DNA of 8,881 nucleotides from Saprospiraceae bacterium (GCA_027031185.1 JALVEF010000383.1:1-8881), one strand, 5' to 3'; numbered from the stretch's first letter, positions 1-7,050 are shown. Translations and numbers: made by a program. The notes: generated by a model from the letters alone, not told the origin.

Positions 1-2
1 TC

Positions 3-1796
3 ATTCATTTACAAACGCCCCATATCAATGGTATGCAGTATGAGTGGAAAGGCCCCGGCAATTACAGCTCAACCGATCAGAATCCGGTCATTGTGTCTGC
101 GTCCCCGGCCCATACCGGAGCGTACAAGGTGCGTCTCAATTATGCGGGCTGTTTGTCAGCTTGGTCGGATCCGGTGATGGTCAGCTTGCATGATTTGCCG
201 GAGAAGCCCGTGATTGAGACCAATTCGCCGGTGTGCCGGTCGGGTGGCGTATTGCAACTGGAAGTAAGCGAAGATACCAAGCTGGCGGGTGGACAGTACA
301 CGTGGATCCGGTTGCCGGATGATACGATCGGGCCGACGGCCTATTTTGATCAAATACATCTCACGGATTTGTCGGATTATCCGGTAGGATACAATTATTT
401 CGTAGTGGGTGTAACGGACGGCACGTGCCGCAATGTGTCGGATACGGTGACGGTGTGGCTGGATACGATTCCCGCCAACAGTGCCTTGGCGGGAGAGGAC
501 GTATCGGTATGTTCGGGAGAACCTGTCAGCCTGCAAGCCGTGTGGCCGTCTCTCGGAACGGGCCGCTGGCATCAGGTGTGTGGTTTTAATGCGTCTGTCG
601 CCAATCCGGATACCAATGTCACAGCGGTCACGGTGGCTTATCCGGGTGTGTATTGTTTTGAGTGGAGCCTTTCTAACGGGGGCTGCAGAGATTATTCCCG
701 GGATACGGTTGAGGTGCGTGTCAATAAAAAGGAGCAGGCACTGGCGGGGGATTTTATTGATACTTGTCAGACAGATGCCGTTTTTCTGCGGGCGACGGCG
801 CCGCAAAACGGGTACGGTACCTGGAGCCAGCCTTTCGCGCAAGAGAATGCAGGGGTAAAAATCGTAGAAGAGAATAATCCGCAAACTTTGGTTTCCGGTC
901 TGCAACAAGGCGGGCGGTATGTCTTTTATTGGACGTTGTCCGATGAAGGCTGCGGTACAGACACGGATTCCGTGGAAGTGCGCGTTGCAGGCGGGGCGGC
1001 GTATGCGGGTGAAGATATACATCTTTGCCAGCCTGAGGCTTGTGTTCTTTTGGATGCCGGTGTGCCGTCCGGTTTTGATGAGGGATATTGGTCTGCACCC
1101 GGTCAGGATGTGTTTTTTGATGACAAAAATGTGCCGGATGCACAGGCTTGTAATTTGATGCCCGGCGCCAATTTGTTTGTTTGGACCGTCAACAGCGGCA
1201 ACTGTGGGGCTTATTCAAGGGATAGCGTTTGGATATATTTTGAGGAAGCTCCGGTGGCGGTCAATGACAGTTTTGTGTTGGACTACGGCTATGCGCAGAC
1301 GGTGGACTTGGCTGCCAACGATGATGTGTCTTCGTCGGGGTATCAGATTGAGATTCTCACGCCGCCGGCCCATGTCCAAATTGTGTCTTACACGGCTGAT
1401 GGTAAGTTGAAACTGCTGCCGGCCTCGAGCTTTACGGGAGGGGATTATTTGACATATCGTTTGTGCCGTAATGGATGTGATTATTGCAGCGAGGCCAAGG
1501 CCGTGTTAGAAATGGCGGGATTTGATGACTGTAGTGTGCCGACCATTTTTACGCCTAATCAGGATGGAATCAATGACTACCTGGTCATACCGTGTCTGAT
1601 GAGCGGTCAGTATCCTGGGGCCCGTTTGTCGGTGTACAATGTCTGGGGTGACGAAGTTTATCATGCAGATGCATACCAAAACGATTGGGACGGTACGTAC
1701 CGGGGTGCACCGGTGCAGGAAGGCACGTACTATTATATTTTTGACAAGGGTGACGGCACGCCGTTTCAAAAAGGTTTTCTGGAAATTAAATATTGA
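3..1796 (+). CDS. Secreted Ig-like repeat protein with type IX (type B) gliding-motility C-terminal domain, 5'-truncated
   Basis: The frame is open to the left window edge, so the true start lies outside; residue numbers here count from the first in-window Met at base 33 (587 residues). Ig-like sequence fills residues 1-145. Three tandem repeats of about 86 residues follow, starting near residues 151, 236 and 323. Each opens with (A/L)AG(E/D)(D/F)hxxC, has a central (R/T/Y)W, and closes with a (Y/L)xFxW(S/T) strand, a late Cys and a DxVxV-type strand. Residues 408-495 resemble a cadherin-like/Big domain (AVNDSF...LAANDDV). Residues 498-587 are the CHU_C/TIGR04131-type domain: IFTPNQDGIND, SVYNVWGDEVY, WDGTYRG and EGTYYYIFD. 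In this family that domain is the signal for type IX secretion and surface attachment. The protein is therefore probably an exported, cell-surface or released adhesin-like protein. The ligand is unknown. The stop lies 3 bp before the PorP/SprF gene, implying one operon. Confidence 0.9.
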   Translation: MHLQTPHINGMQYEWKGPGNYSSTDQNPVIVSASPAHTGAYKVRLNYAGCLSAWSDPVMVSLHDLPEKPVIETNSPVCRSGGVLQLEVSEDTKLAGGQYTWIRLPDDTIGPTAYFDQIHLTDLSDYPVGYNYFVVGVTDGTCRNVSDTVTVWLDTIPANSALAGEDVSVCSGEPVSLQAVWPSLGTGRWHQVCGFNASVANPDTNVTAVTVAYPGVYCFEWSLSNGGCRDYSRDTVEVRVNKKEQALAGDFIDTCQTDAVFLRATAPQNGYGTWSQPFAQENAGVKIVEENNPQTLVSGLQQGGRYVFYWTLSDEGCGTDTDSVEVRVAGGAAYAGEDIHLCQPEACVLLDAGVPSGFDEGYWSAPGQDVFFDDKNVPDAQACNLMPGANLFVWTVNSGNCGAYSRDSVWIYFEEAPVAVNDSFVLDYGYAQTVDLAANDDVSSSGYQIEILTPPAHVQIVSYTADGKLKLLPASSFTGGDYLTYRLCRNGCDYCSEAKAVLEMAGFDDCSVPTIFTPNQDGINDYLVIPCLMSGQYPGARLSVYNVWGDEVYHADAYQNDWDGTYRGAPVQEGTYYYIFDKGDGTPFQKGFLEIKY

Positions 1797-1799
1797 CAA

Positions 1800-2753
1800 A
1801 TGCGGTATTTTCTGTTTTTTCTGTTTTTCATTATATCTGCCGGCTTAGGCGGCCAGTTGGACTTGCAGCATACGTTGTTTATGTTGAATAAGATGTATTA
1901 CAATCCGGCCTATGCGGGTGCGGATGCACCGTTTACGCTTAATGTGGTTGCGCGACGCCAGTGGTGGGGTTTTGAAGGCGCGCCGCAGTTTGAGGCGTTG
2001 GCGACGGACTTTCCGTTGTTGCATGATCGAGTGGGGCTGGGCTTCCGGCTTCAGCATCAGGTAGTGGGTATTCACACCCGGTATTTTTTGGCAGGCAACT
2101 ATGTGTATCGCTTTCAGATAGGCGACGGCTACCTGGGTGCCGGTTTGAAGACGGTACTCCGGTATTCTGCCAGTGATTATCGGGATGACCGGTTGCATGG
2201 TTCGGTGGATATATCCATGGACGGCGGTATCCCGATGGAAATGGAGACAAGTTTTGCACCGGACTTTGGCGCCGGACTCTATTATCAGCAGGAGAAGTTT
2301 TATGCCGGTCTGTCAGTGACCCATTTATTGAGCCGGCGTTTGGTGGCTCAAGGGTATTCCGGTTATACGGAAATCAACGGTGTGCATTTTTATGTTATGT
2401 CCGGGCTTCGTATGAAGCGGGTAGATGATTTTGTTTTTGAGCCCCAATTGTTGGTCCGGTATGTAAAAGGCGTGCCGTTTGATGGTGACTTTAATTTGGT
2501 AACGACTTACCGGGAGAATTTAAAACTGGGTCTGGGTTATCGTGCCGGTGGTGGTTTGCATACCAATACGGGTGAGTCGTTGAGTGTGTTTTTCGGCACG
2601 GCACTTTCGGAGACGCTGTTTTTTGGTTTGTCTTATGACTACACGCTCACACCGCTCCGCCGCTTCAGTGCAGGCAGCTTCGAGGTGGTGCTCCAATACC
2701 GCATCCATAAAGTGAGTGGGACAACTACGACGATTAATCCGAGGTTTTTTTGA
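1800..2753 (+). CDS. PorP/SprF family type IX secretion system outer-membrane protein
   Basis: A 317-residue protein of typical length for the PorP/SprF family (TIGR03519-like). A hydrophobic signal peptide covers about residues 1-18 (one Arg, then a Phe/Leu/Ile run ending SAGLGG). The family hallmarks follow: YYNPAYAGA at 33-41 and RRQWWGFEGAP at 52-62, then alternating beta-strand sequence with many Gly and aromatic residues. It ends with the usual GLSYDYTLTPL...GSFEVVLQYRI strand pair (about residues 276-304). It is expected to form an outer-membrane beta-barrel. In Flavobacterium, SprF is needed for secretion of SprB, which is encoded next to it; the same pairing with the upstream type IX substrate suggests this copy serves that protein. 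The ATG is 3 bp after the upstream stop, in an A-rich context, so translation is probably coupled. No U-tract terminator is visible downstream. Confidence 0.92.
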   Translation: MRYFLFFLFFIISAGLGGQLDLQHTLFMLNKMYYNPAYAGADAPFTLNVVARRQWWGFEGAPQFEALATDFPLLHDRVGLGFRLQHQVVGIHTRYFLAGNYVYRFQIGDGYLGAGLKTVLRYSASDYRDDRLHGSVDISMDGGIPMEMETSFAPDFGAGLYYQQEKFYAGLSVTHLLSRRLVAQGYSGYTEINGVHFYVMSGLRMKRVDDFVFEPQLLVRYVKGVPFDGDFNLVTTYRENLKLGLGYRAGGGLHTNTGESLSVFFGTALSETLFFGLSYDYTLTPLRRFSAGSFEVVLQYRIHKVSGTTTTINPRFF

Positions 2754-2812
2754 AGGGTGTTGAGCGTTTCGCTTTGGTACCAGACAGGTACGGTTCGGCA
2801 GGACCGGCTTGA

Positions 2813-2847
2813 CGGTTCGACTGCACCGGCCTAGCGTAGTCGAACCG
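2813..2847. repeat. Inverted repeat in the convergent spacer
   Basis: CGGTTCGACT at 2813-2822 is perfectly complementary to AGTCGAACCG at 2838-2847; one G-T and one C-G pair can extend the stem inward to 12 bp, leaving an 11-base loop. It sits between the convergent porP/sprF-like gene and the small minus-strand gene. It could act as a bidirectional transcription end, but no T-run follows on either strand, so a REP-like repeat is equally possible. A further copy of CGGTTCG lies at 2791-2797, and the bases after the stem are rich in imperfect CCGCAC/ACCGCA words. Confidence 0.5.
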
Positions 2848-2909
2848 CACCGACCGCACTGACCACACCGCATCGCAGGCTCACCAACCGCAGTGTCCAC
2901 AGGGCGTAC

Positions 2910-3236
2910 TCATGAAAACGGGAAATTTCGAGACAATCTTCTAATTCTTTTCTTCTTATACTTCTGAATTTCTTTGAACAGAGGGTGATCTGGTTTTACA
3001 TTTATATAGACCAGCCCGCACACAAAAATTTCATCGTCATCGAATTTAAATTCGCACATTATACCCGACAGGTCTCCGGAATTAAAAACTTCTTCTATCA
3101 TTACCTCTGTGTGTAGAGAAACGGCTTTACCCTTCTCTCTTAGAAATTTAGCCAGGTTTTTTGTTGGGTAAGCAGGAAAGGGTACTGTCCTGTTTAGTTT
3201 TTTTGTTAAGCTTTCGTATCGTTCAAATATTTCCAT
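2910..3236 (-). CDS. Small hypothetical protein, AT-rich
   Basis: A 108-residue protein that I do not recognise. It is charged and Lys/Arg-rich, with no signal peptide or membrane segment, so it is probably cytoplasmic. The N-terminal half (MEIFERYESLTKKLNRT...NLAKFLREKGKAV) looks helical. The centre (TEVMIEEVFNSGDLSGIMCEFKFDDDEIFVCGLVYINV) looks like beta strands with two Cys. The tail (HPLFKEIQKYKKKRIRRL) is a basic helix that might bind nucleic acid; that is inference only. The amino-acid pattern is that of a real folded protein rather than a shadow frame, and no other gene occupies the interval. GC is about 36% by hand count over 2941-3240, against about 53% in a sampled line of norB, which suggests acquisition from elsewhere. 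It stands alone, with a possible promoter element about 107 bp upstream. Confidence 0.65.
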   Translation of the reverse strand: MEIFERYESLTKKLNRTVPFPAYPTKNLAKFLREKGKAVSLHTEVMIEEVFNSGDLSGIMCEFKFDDDEIFVCGLVYINVKPDHPLFKEIQKYKKKRIRRLSRNFPFS

Positions 3237-3342
3237 TGTGAGTGGATTTTGTGAGGCTTAGTCTAATCAGTCGTCCCGCGCGGGATGTTCGTAGTGTTGA
3301 GGCGCATGGTGACTGTACATGATGAGCCAAAAAAATTCTTGG

Positions 3343-3350
3343 CAAATTTA
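3343..3350 (-). promoter_or_regulatory. Candidate Bacteroidota -7 element (TAnnTTTG)
   Basis: The minus strand reads TAAATTTG here, an exact match to the Bacteroidota -7 consensus TAnnTTTG, about 107 bp upstream of the ATG at 3236. No TTTG is seen at the expected -33 distance, and the region is AT-rich, so a chance match is possible. If real, it would drive the small hypothetical gene. Confidence 0.25.
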
Positions 3351-3452
3351 TCAGTTTTGCGGTTTTTTTTAGCCTTTCTGAGTTGTTTGTTTTGAGTAAC
3401 TGTTTAGGTCCCCGCTGTTTTTGCCCTAAAATGCCATTTTTGCCCTGATGCT

Positions 3453-3494
3453 ACCAAGTACCCTGGACCATTGACCTTGTACCTTGGACCATCA
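3453..3494. repeat. Six in-phase heptamer tandem repeats (ACCNNNN)
   Basis: Six consecutive 7-base units each begin ACC: ACCAAGT, ACCCTGG, ACCATTG, ACCTTGT, ACCTTGG, ACCATCA. The flanking heptamers (3446-3452 and 3495-3501) do not fit, so the array is exactly 42 bp. The working consensus is ACCTTGG/T. Function is unknown; it resembles the short tandem heptamer repeats found between genes in some bacteria. Confidence 0.6.
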
Positions 3495-3497
3495 AAC

Positions 3498-3510
3498 AGT
3501 AAGTGCGGGG
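3498..3510 (+). repeat. Copy of the AGTAAGTGCGGGG spacer motif
   Basis: AGTAAGTGCGGGG here is identical to 7448-7460 and is complementary, over 12 of its bases, to 7356-7369. The copies lie on both outer sides of the norQDEF block. Thirteen identical bases at two intergenic places 3.95 kb apart are unlikely by chance in this short window. The origin is unknown. Confidence 0.5.
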
Positions 3511-3550
3511 CCGTTTTTCGCCGGAGTTTTTGGAATAAGGTCACTAGTGT

Positions 3551-3568
3551 GTCGTTGATTGCAACGAC
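3551..3568 (-). terminator. Second hairpin downstream of norF
   Basis: GTCGTTG (3551-3557) pairs perfectly with CAACGAC (3562-3568) around a 4-base loop. It lies 7 bp beyond the larger hairpin in the direction of norF transcription. Neither hairpin is followed by a U-tract, so this is a possible 3' end or RNA-stabilising structure rather than a standard intrinsic terminator. Confidence 0.35.
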
Positions 3569-3575
3569 TGCCCGG

Positions 3576-3613
3576 GATACAGTGGGGCGGATGCTTATTC
3601 GCCCCACTGTATC
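3576..3613 (-). terminator. 14-bp perfect hairpin at the norF stop codon
   Basis: GATACAGTGGGGCG (3576-3589) pairs perfectly with CGCCCCACTGTATC (3600-3613) around a 10-base loop. The arm nearest norF overlaps the last two bases of its TGA stop. This would be a very stable structure at the 3' end of the norQDEF message. There is no U-run after it, so it may need a factor or may protect the transcript from 3' decay. Confidence 0.5.
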
Positions 3614-3845
3614 AAATTCCGAAACCGACCAGGACGGCGTAAAGCGCGAGAAGGAAAACCAGCGCTGCCTGCCAAAACCGGTGGGCATGCTTCATCTCCA
3701 TGTATTGAAAGGCTACTGAGATGAATTTTACGGCGGTAATGGCGAGTATTATCCATACGGTTTGATTGGGACTGCCTGACGCCAGATAAGAGGAGGCGGT
3801 CAATGCAAGTAAGATGATTAATAGTATCAGGTCTCGTCTGTCCAT
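3612..3845 (-). CDS. norF: NorF-like small membrane protein (cytochrome c oxidase subunit IV family)
   Basis: A 77-residue protein with three predicted membrane helices (about 6-22, 29-48 and 59-76). Between helices 2 and 3 lies YMEMKHAHRFW (48-58), the conserved feature of the prokaryotic COX4/NorF family; K40 sits in helix 2. In denitrifiers NorF is a small accessory protein of NO reductase encoded next to NorE; it is not catalytic and its exact role is unsettled. The start follows the norE stop by 3 bp, and the gene is the last of the norQDEF series. Its stop codon is built into a strong hairpin. The family call rests on size, topology, the motif and the neighbours. The alternative is a generic oxidase subunit IV, which the nor context makes less likely. 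Confidence 0.82.
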   Translation of the reverse strand: MDRRDLILLIILLALTASSYLASGSPNQTVWIILAITAVKFISVAFQYMEMKHAHRFWQAALVFLLALYAVLVGFGI

Positions 3846-3848
3846 GGA

Positions 3849-4421
3849 TTAGTGAATTAAGTACAGGACGGGAAATAACAGCAGCCATATCAGGTCGCAC
3901 ATGTGCCAAAACACACCGCCGGCCTCCAAATCATCGTAATTGCCGGCATGGTAGCTCCCTTTCCGTATGCCGAAAGACAGCACGGTCAGGATGACAATGC
4001 CGACCAGGACGTGGATGAAGTGAAAGCCGGTGAGCAACCAGTAAAAAGTAAAAAAGGTGTTGTGCCCCAGCGTGTGTCCTGCGTGTATCTTTTCTGCATA
4101 TTCAAAGCTCTTGATGGCCAAAAACAGGAGGCCGAAAATGATGGCTCCGTACAGCCAATGTGTGGAGGTGCGTGTCTTTCCCTTGCGCAGGCTTTTGACC
4201 GAAGACGCCATAAAAAAACCGGCTGTCAGCAGGACCATCGTGTTTAGTGTGCCGATGAGGGGATTGAGCACCCGCTGCGATTCAGCGAATAGTTCCGGTG
4301 CGTGCATTTTTTTATAATAAAAAGCACCGATGGCGACCGTAAATGTCAATATCTCGAGCAAAACCAATATGCCGACAATGATGCCGCCGGGCGGGTCGGC
4401 GAGTTCTTTTTTGTGTGTCAT
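3849..4421 (-). CDS. norE: NorE-like protein (haem-copper oxidase subunit III family)
   Basis: A 190-residue integral membrane protein with five predicted helices (about 13-36, 57-75, 88-107, 123-150 and 168-189). It matches subunit III of haem-copper oxidases lacking the first two helices, the usual NorE form. Family marks are E23 in helix 1, E107 in helix 3, GFHFIHVLVG (132-141) and E166...FWHMCDLIWLLLF (171-183). Subunit III homologues bind no metal. NorE with NorF is believed to support NO reductase activity or assembly in the membrane. Its ATG overlaps the norD stop in an ATGA, so translation is coupled, and norF follows after 3 bp. A stray cytochrome oxidase subunit is excluded mainly by the nor neighbours. 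Confidence 0.88.
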   Translation of the reverse strand: MTHKKELADPPGGIIVGILVLLEILTFTVAIGAFYYKKMHAPELFAESQRVLNPLIGTLNTMVLLTAGFFMASSVKSLRKGKTRTSTHWLYGAIIFGLLFLAIKSFEYAEKIHAGHTLGHNTFFTFYWLLTGFHFIHVLVGIVILTVLSFGIRKGSYHAGNYDDLEAGGVFWHMCDLIWLLLFPVLYLIH

Positions 4422-6169
4422 ATCCCGATGCGTTTGTACAAGTGTAACAGGGCTGTGCCCATCTCTGCCGGTGAGGACAGGATATTGTAATGGTTGCGGC
4501 CGAACATGCGGGGCAAGTAAAATTTGGCTTCTTCTTCGATGGCCAATGCGTACGTGTTGATGTGGTCTTGTTGCATCTCTTTGAGTGCCTGCCGGATATC
4601 GTGTACGCCATAAGCGCCTTCGTAGCGGTCGTAATCATTGGGTTTGCCGTCGGACAGGAGGATGAGCCACTTTTTTCGTGCCGGGCGCTGGCGGAGCAGA
4701 TTGGCTGCGTGGCGCAGCGCCGGACCGATGCGGGTGTATGCCCTGGGCTGGATGGCGCCGATGCGCAGGCGGGCCTCCTGCCAGTTGTCGTCAAAGGCTT
4801 TGAGCGTGACGTAGGTCGTGTTGTGCCGGGTCTTGGAGAAAAAGCCGTCAATGGCAAAGTCAATGCCGTATTCGCTCAGCGTCTCTCCGAATAGGATGGA
4901 CACTTGTTTTTCGATATCAATGATGCGATTGCCCTTTGCGTAGCCGTCACTGGACAGGCTCAAATCGAGCAGGAATAGCATGGCGAGATCTTTGCGCCGT
5001 TTTCGCTTGGAAAGATAGACATTTTCGGATGGGGTGCAGCCGGCATGCAAGTCGGCATAACGGTCGGTGGCGGCGTCCATGTCAATTTCATCACCCTGTG
5101 GTAGCCGGCGCACCGTTTCGAGTGTGTTGTTGATGCGTGCAAACATGCGCAGGAGATAGCGCAAGACCTTGGCGTTGTGCCGTATGGTATGGTGAAAATA
5201 TTCGGCGTCTTTTTTTATGAGTTTTTTGTGGTAGAGCTTGCAGAAAGCCTCTCTGTACGTACGCTTTCGGAAGTCCCATTCGGGATAAGAAAAAAATGAG
5301 CCTTGTTCTTCTATGTCGGCGCTGTCCGGGATGTTTGCTCCGAATACGGGATCGGCCTTGAAGATGGAATGTACCGGATCGTCCGCGCGCACGACTTTGC
5401 TGATATTCAGGTCCTGCAAGGCATCGGCATCTTCTTTCAGATTGTCGTCGCCGTCAAAGTCCCTCCAGATGCCGTTGGCCTGTTCAATGGTCTCCACTTT
5501 TTCGAAATTGTGGGTGAGGACATAGTTTTCCTGGGCTTCTTTGTCCACTTGCAGGACTTCGACATCATCGGCGTGTTTGGCCTTCATTTCGGTGGTAATT
5601 TGGGCGGGTTCTGTCTGTGCGGGTATGTCCGTGCGATGACGACGCGACCCGGCGTCATCGCTTTGGGTGTTGACCATCCATTTGCCGTAGAGGAATGAGA
5701 AGTCAGGTAGTTGTTCATCCCCATGCGGCCAGTGATTTATTAGTTGTTGGTTGAGCGATTCGATACCGGGAAATTCCATTTTCAGTCGGGCCAGGACGGT
5801 GGGCGCTGTTTCTAAGGCTTTTTGGCGGGATTCGGCGAGTGAAGCGTTGGTGCCGGGCGGCCAGTTGAGTTTCAGTTTTTGTTGTGTGGCTAAATACAGT
5901 ACCCTGAAAAGATAGAGCGATAAATTGTCTTTTGGTGTGGGAAACAAGGAGACGACGGGGGGCAGAAAGAAGAGGTTGTCCCGCCATCCGCCTTCCCGTT
6001 CGGCGGGTAAAATTCGGATGAGTTTGCCGGCGGTGGCGCCGGCGAGGATGGTCAGGCGTCCGCTGATGTCTTCGAGGCGTACCTGACGGGCCAACGTTTC
6101 CGGATCGGCCTTTTTTTTGGCCGCCGTCCATTTCAAAAACCACTTATAGAGTATTTGATCCCAGTCCAT
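4418..6169 (-). CDS. norD: NorD, VWA-domain nitric oxide reductase activation protein
   Basis: A 583-residue soluble protein, near the usual NorD length (about 600). Residues 1-390 are family-specific, rich in helices, with a charged, probably flexible stretch around 185-290. The C-terminal von Willebrand A domain runs from about 395 to 583. Its MIDAS is intact: DLSLS at 402-406 (D402, S404, S406), T479 in YTRIGPAL, and D507 in LLSDGKPND. NorD works with the AAA+ protein NorQ, probably placing the non-haem FeB in NorB or activating the assembled enzyme. The start at MDWDQILYKW lies 4 bp after the norQ stop. The end overlaps norE by 4 bp (ATGA). No frameshift or missing motif is seen. Confidence 0.93.
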   Translation of the reverse strand: MDWDQILYKWFLKWTAAKKKADPETLARQVRLEDISGRLTILAGATAGKLIRILPAEREGGWRDNLFFLPPVVSLFPTPKDNLSLYLFRVLYLATQQKLKLNWPPGTNASLAESRQKALETAPTVLARLKMEFPGIESLNQQLINHWPHGDEQLPDFSFLYGKWMVNTQSDDAGSRRHRTDIPAQTEPAQITTEMKAKHADDVEVLQVDKEAQENYVLTHNFEKVETIEQANGIWRDFDGDDNLKEDADALQDLNISKVVRADDPVHSIFKADPVFGANIPDSADIEEQGSFFSYPEWDFRKRTYREAFCKLYHKKLIKKDAEYFHHTIRHNAKVLRYLLRMFARINNTLETVRRLPQGDEIDMDAATDRYADLHAGCTPSENVYLSKRKRRKDLAMLFLLDLSLSSDGYAKGNRIIDIEKQVSILFGETLSEYGIDFAIDGFFSKTRHNTTYVTLKAFDDNWQEARLRIGAIQPRAYTRIGPALRHAANLLRQRPARKKWLILLSDGKPNDYDRYEGAYGVHDIRQALKEMQQDHINTYALAIEEEAKFYLPRMFGRNHYNILSSPAEMGTALLHLYKRIGI

Positions 6170-6173
6170 AGTA

Positions 6174-6956
6174 TTAAATCATCAGGCTAGTCAGGTCTTC
6201 TAATGCCGATATGGTGTCTTGATCGTCCGTGAGGGGATGCACCACGGCGGTGTGGACGGCCAGGCGTTTGGGCAAGCCGGAGTGAATCATCTTGCCGGCA
6301 TCCACGAGCAAGCGTGTGGACACGGTCTCTGCCAGGCCGAGTTCCTGCAGGTTGCGGATTTTGGCAGCGATGCGGACGAGTTTGTCGGCGATGTCGGGGG
6401 CCACACCGGACTCTTGTTGGATGATTTCGCTTTCGGCTTTGGCGTCGGGATAGTCAAACTGGAGCGAGACAAAACGCTGGCGGGTGGAGGGCTTGAGCTC
6501 TTTGTATCCCTTTTGATAGCCCGGGTTGTAAGAAGCTACAAACATAAAGCCGTCGGTGGCGGTGACCGTCTCGCCGAGTTTGTCGAGGTAAATGGTGCGC
6601 CGATAGTCGGTCAGCGGATGGATGGCCACCAGGACGTCGGGGCGGGCTTCGGCGATTTCGTCCAGGTAGAGGATAGCGCCTTCTTTGACGGCCCGGGTCA
6701 GCGGGCCGTCAAGCCAGATCGTTTCAGTGCCCTTCAGGATATATCGCCCGATAAGGTCGGTGGAGGACGTTTCCTCGTGGCAGGCGACAGTGATCAAAGG
6801 GCGCCGAAGGCGGTAGGCCATGTACTCGACGAATCGCGACTTGCCGGTTCCGGTAGGTCCTTTGAGCAATAGCGGCAATTGGTTTTTATAGCAATGCTCG
6901 AAGACTTCCACCTCCCGGCCGTGGGGCCGGTAGTAGGGTTCTTTTTCGATTCTCAT
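6174..6956 (-). CDS. norQ: NorQ, MoxR-like AAA+ ATPase (CbbQ/NirQ/NorQ family)
   Basis: A cytoplasmic AAA+ ATPase that forms the motor of the NorQ-NorD pair needed to make active NO reductase. Numbered from the chosen start (260 residues): Walker A GPTGTGKS 33-40, CbbQ-type CHEETSSTDLIGRY 59-72, Walker B ILYLDE 95-100, sensor-1 ASYNPG 141-146, and an Arg-finger region STRQRF 157-162. An in-frame ATG at 7001 would add 15 residues. The start at 6956 is preferred because it gives the 260-residue length usual for NirQ/NorQ, because the family conservation (KEPYYRPHGREVEVFE) begins directly after it, because it has an A-rich upstream stretch, and because a TATAAT-like box lies only about 18 bp before 7001. 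It is the first gene of the norQDEF unit, with norD 4 bp downstream and norB about 600 bp upstream. Confidence 0.93.
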   Translation of the reverse strand: MRIEKEPYYRPHGREVEVFEHCYKNQLPLLLKGPTGTGKSRFVEYMAYRLRRPLITVACHEETSSTDLIGRYILKGTETIWLDGPLTRAVKEGAILYLDEIAEARPDVLVAIHPLTDYRRTIYLDKLGETVTATDGFMFVASYNPGYQKGYKELKPSTRQRFVSLQFDYPDAKAESEIIQQESGVAPDIADKLVRIAAKIRNLQELGLAETVSTRLLVDAGKMIHSGLPKRLAVHTAVVHPLTDDQDTISALEDLTSLMI

Positions 6957-7018
6957 GGTTTTTAGTTTTTTGTCTGCTCGTATCGGTGTGAAAACGCTCA
7001 TAATCCGGTGGTATGGGA

Positions 7019-7024
7019 ATTATA
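7019..7024 (-). promoter_or_regulatory. Candidate -10 box upstream of norQ
   Basis: The minus strand reads TATAAT here, 63 bp upstream of the preferred norQ start. No matching -35 hexamer is seen 17 bp further up, and no exact TAnnTTTG box was found in the whole norB-norQ spacer. If used, transcription would begin near 7012, supporting the shorter norQ start. Low confidence. Confidence 0.25.
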
Positions 7025-7050
7025 CTCGTTAAAACAGGTTTGGGACTTGG

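Larger units (their letters stand above)
3237..3611. other. Gene-free spacer between the small hypothetical gene and norF
   Basis: No credible coding frame is seen in these 375 bases; the reading frames that cross it are low-complexity shadows of norF or of the repeats. From left to right it holds a 12-bp GC palindrome TCCCGCGCGGGA (3274-3285), an A/T-rich stretch with homopolymer runs (3330-3400), two direct copies of TTTTTGCCCT (3418-3427 and 3437-3446), six heptamer repeats (3453-3494), a copy of the AGTAAGTGCGGGG motif (3498-3510) that recurs in the norB-norQ spacer, and two hairpins just downstream of norF. Confidence 0.7.

Noticed and set aside
156..1022. A 288-residue minus-strand open frame
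   Set aside because: It lies wholly opposite the repeat protein. It is rich in Arg, His, Ile and Pro in a way typical of antisense shadows and shows no domain pattern.
2520..2900. A 126-residue minus-strand frame
   Set aside because: It overlaps the end of the PorP/SprF gene and the repetitive spacer. It is Arg/Thr/Cys-rich without a fold-like pattern.
3453..3494. CRISPR array
   Set aside because: The units are 7 bases long with no spacers, so this is a simple tandem repeat.
6219..6872. A 217-residue plus-strand open frame
   Set aside because: It is antisense to norQ and has no independent signal.
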